Source of the DNA: Aestuariicoccus sp032586235
GTDB taxonomy: Bacteria > Pseudomonadota > Alphaproteobacteria > Rhodobacterales > Rhodobacteraceae
Reading direction: 5' to 3'
DNA length: 64,000 nt
Assembly (NCBI RefSeq): GCF_032586235.1
Contig: NZ_JAWHTD010000006.1
Coordinates: 1 to 64,000 of the forward strand
The translations under genes and the position numbers were made by a program. This document shows, piece after piece, positions 62,454 to 64,000 of the stretch. Position 1 is the first letter of the stretch; each line of letters opens with the position of its first letter. The notes beneath the pieces are model-generated. The model was given only the letters and a program-made list of their open reading frames with translations. It made no database searches and was not told the origin of the DNA.

Positions 62454-63055
62454 GGCGCCATCCGGTCAGCCAGCCCGCGCAGGATCCGCGCGGTCGCGCC
62501 CCAGATGTAGTACGGCCCGAAGGGCACCGCATAGTAATGCCGCCGCTGCCCGCGCCAGCGGCGCGATTGCACCGTGTAACGCGCGGGGTCCATGACATGC
62601 GCCAGCGGCACAGCGAACACCTCGGCCACCTCGCCGGGTTCGGGGCGAGGATCGAAGGGCGCGGTGACGCGGCCGATCACAGGCGTGATCATGAAGCCGG
62701 TCACGGTCTCATGCGGGGGCAAGGCCCCGAGGATGTCGACCGACGCAGACGGCAAGCCGATCTCTTCCTCGGCTTCGCGCAGGGCGGCGGCGGTCGCGTC
62801 GGCGTCGGTGTCGTCCTGCTTGCCGCCCGGAAACGCCACCTGCCCCGGATGATGCCGCAGCGCCGAGGAACGTTTGGTCAGCCAGACATCCAGCCCGCCG
62901 GTCCGCTCCTCTACCGCCATCAGAACCCCGGCGGCGCGCAGTTTGCGGCCTTCGGGCAGCACCACGCCCGGATTCAGATCGAAGTCCGACGACGCCGCGC
63001 TGCCCTGCGCAAGCGCGCGCCGAAGCGCCTCGATCTGATCACTTGCCGTCGTCAT
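62450..63055 (-). CDS. NUDIX hydrolase, CoA pyrophosphatase type
   Basis: A 201-residue NUDIX enzyme. The NUDIX box is GGKQDDTDADATAAALREAE followed by EEIGL, and the preceding LRHHPGQVAFPGG matches the CoA-diphosphatase (NudL) subgroup. It probably cleaves CoA or its derivatives to phosphopantetheine and 3',5'-ADP. It overlaps the Hsp33 gene by 17 bases and cca by four. Confidence 0.9.
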   Translation of the reverse strand: MTTASDQIEALRRALAQGSAASSDFDLNPGVVLPEGRKLRAAGVLMAVEERTGGLDVWLTKRSSALRHHPGQVAFPGGKQDDTDADATAAALREAEEEIGLPSASVDILGALPPHETVTGFMITPVIGRVTAPFDPRPEPGEVAEVFAVPLAHVMDPARYTVQSRRWRGQRRHYYAVPFGPYYIWGATARILRGLADRMAP

Positions 63056-64000
63056 CGGCCTCGAACCCCACGGTGGCGGGGTCCAGCTCGTAATGGGCGC
63101 CGCAGAACTGGCAATCGGCGGTGACGATGCCGTCGTCCGTGGTCATCTTTTCGATGTCGCTGGCCGAATAGATCGACAGCGACTGGCGCACCCGATCCTC
63201 CGAACAGGTGCAGCCGAAACGCACCGTTTGCGCATCGAAAACGCGCGGGCCTTCCTCGTGGAACAGGCGCACCAGCAGGTCCGTCGGCGGCAGCGTCGGG
63301 CCGATCAGCTCGATATCGTCGACCGTATCGAGATGGAAATTCACCCGGTTCCAGTTCTCGCTGTCGTCGTCGTGCACGATGTCGCGCGCGGCCAGCAGGC
63401 CGCCCTCGCCCGATCCGCCGTCCTTCGCGAAGGGCGAGGCCTTGGGCATGTGCTGCACCATGATCCCGCCGGCGCGCCAATGCTCGGCGATGCCCGGCTC
63501 GGTCGATTTGCCGAACGACAGCGAAAACCGCGTGGGCAGCTGTTCGGACTGGGCGAAATAGGCCTCGGCGCATTCGCGCAGGCTGCCGCCGGCGATGGGG
63601 GTGATGCCCTGATAGGGCGTCGTGCCCTTGCCCTGGTCGATCAGGATGGCGAAATAGCCCTCGCCAAGCTGCGCGAACGGCGCGGCGCCGGTCACGCGGC
63701 CAGCGTCGAAACTGGCGTAGGCGCGAATGCGGGCCGAATCGCCCTCTTTCTCGGGGCCGTAGTAATCCGTGGCGATCATCCGCACCGCGCCCTTGGTCTG
63801 AACCTGCAAGGACAGCTTCCAGCGCAGCTTGATCGTCTGGCCGATCAGCGCGGTCAGCAGGGCCATTTCCGCCACCAGCGCCTCGACCGGGGCGGGGTAA
63901 TCGTGCTGCTTCAGGATCCCGTCAAGCACGCCATCCAGCCGCGCCACGCGGCCGCGGATGTCGGATTGATCGAGCTGAAACGGCAGGACTGTATCGTCCC
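63039..64000 (-). CDS. hslO: Hsp33 redox-regulated chaperone (5' end outside window)
   Basis: The open frame continues past the right edge: bases 63948-64000 encode DDTVLPFQLDQSDIRGR in frame ahead of RVARLDG, a typical Hsp33 N-terminus. The C-terminal zinc switch has CTC followed later by CQFC, the four redox cysteines. Under oxidative stress these form disulfides and activate the holdase. An internal GTG at 63947 is not the real start. Confidence 0.94.
   Translation of the reverse strand, partial: DDTVLPFQLDQSDIRGRVARLDGVLDGILKQHDYPAPVEALVAEMALLTALIGQTIKLRWKLSLQVQTKGAVRMIATDYYGPEKEGDSARIRAYASFDAGRVTGAAPFAQLGEGYFAILIDQGKGTTPYQGITPIAGGSLRECAEAYFAQSEQLPTRFSLSFGKSTEPGIAEHWRAGGIMVQHMPKASPFAKDGGSGEGGLLAARDIVHDDDSENWNRVNFHLDTVDDIELIGPTLPPTDLLVRLFHEEGPRVFDAQTVRFGCTCSEDRVRQSLSIYSASDIEKMTTDDGIVTADCQFCGAHYELDPATVGFEADDDGK

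Overview
The window reads as a chromosomal stretch of a GC-rich alphaproteobacterium of the Rhodobacterales, most likely a marine Roseobacter-group member. The evidence is the xsc-pta-soeABC organosulfonate block, a RegA/SenC/RegB redox regulator cluster with near-invariant motifs, hslVU, the tsaE-amgK-murU-addBA run, a NavAb-like sodium channel, and a CtrA-type TTAA-N7-TTAAC site. I see no tRNA or rRNA gene, CRISPR array, insertion sequence or prophage. No gene-free stretch exceeds about 250 bases. Genes are packed tightly, and ATGA stop/start overlaps are very common.

Region 1 (1-6863): the end of a likely xsc, then pta and soeABC, which together turn sulfoacetaldehyde into acetyl-CoA and oxidise the released sulfite into the quinone pool. 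A small membrane ORF lies between soeA and soeB, and a SnoaL-like gene is translationally coupled to soeC. Region 2 (6886-15300): a seven-gene minus-strand operon with a carbohydrate-type ABC importer, a GMC oxidoreductase that lacks an internal segment, a SnoaL-like protein and a LacI regulator. A third SnoaL-like gene is divergent from it, and a clear LacI-type operator lies in the shared promoter region. The substrate is unknown.

Region 3 (15523-22788): a minus-strand block of mostly uncharacterised genes. It holds a coiled-coil protein, a small membrane protein, a 379-residue unknown, an AAA+ ATPase, a low-GC inserted gene, a DUF6638-like protein, a small membrane protein and a DUF1523-like protein. 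This is the best candidate for an undescribed multi-protein system. Region 4 (22908-27641): the OhrR/Ohr peroxide pair with two operators, a Tat-exported cyclase-family enzyme, and regA-senC/regB.

Region 5 (27742-41147): an orphan PAS protein with a CtrA-type site, then tsaE, amgK, murU, addB and addA (tRNA modification, cell-wall recycling, recombination), trxA, an APH-like kinase and hslVU. Region 6 (41148-46859): a repeat-rich spacer, then a peptide-type ABC importer with fused ATPases and an extended permease. Region 7 (46925-52932): proline iminopeptidase, ubiG, MarR-nitrilase-glutaredoxin, comF, a methyltransferase-like protein and ferrochelatase. Region 8 (53005-64000): two L,D-transpeptidase-fold proteins flanking a CAP-domain lipoprotein, the sodium channel, a 23S rRNA methyltransferase, a two-gene ABC exporter, a LysE exporter, CCA-adding enzyme, a NUDIX hydrolase and the start-truncated Hsp33 gene.

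A short interspersed motif (core TTCTTCTTGG...AAAATACTC) occurs five times, mostly in intergenic positions. It contributes codons to the small ORF next to soeB.
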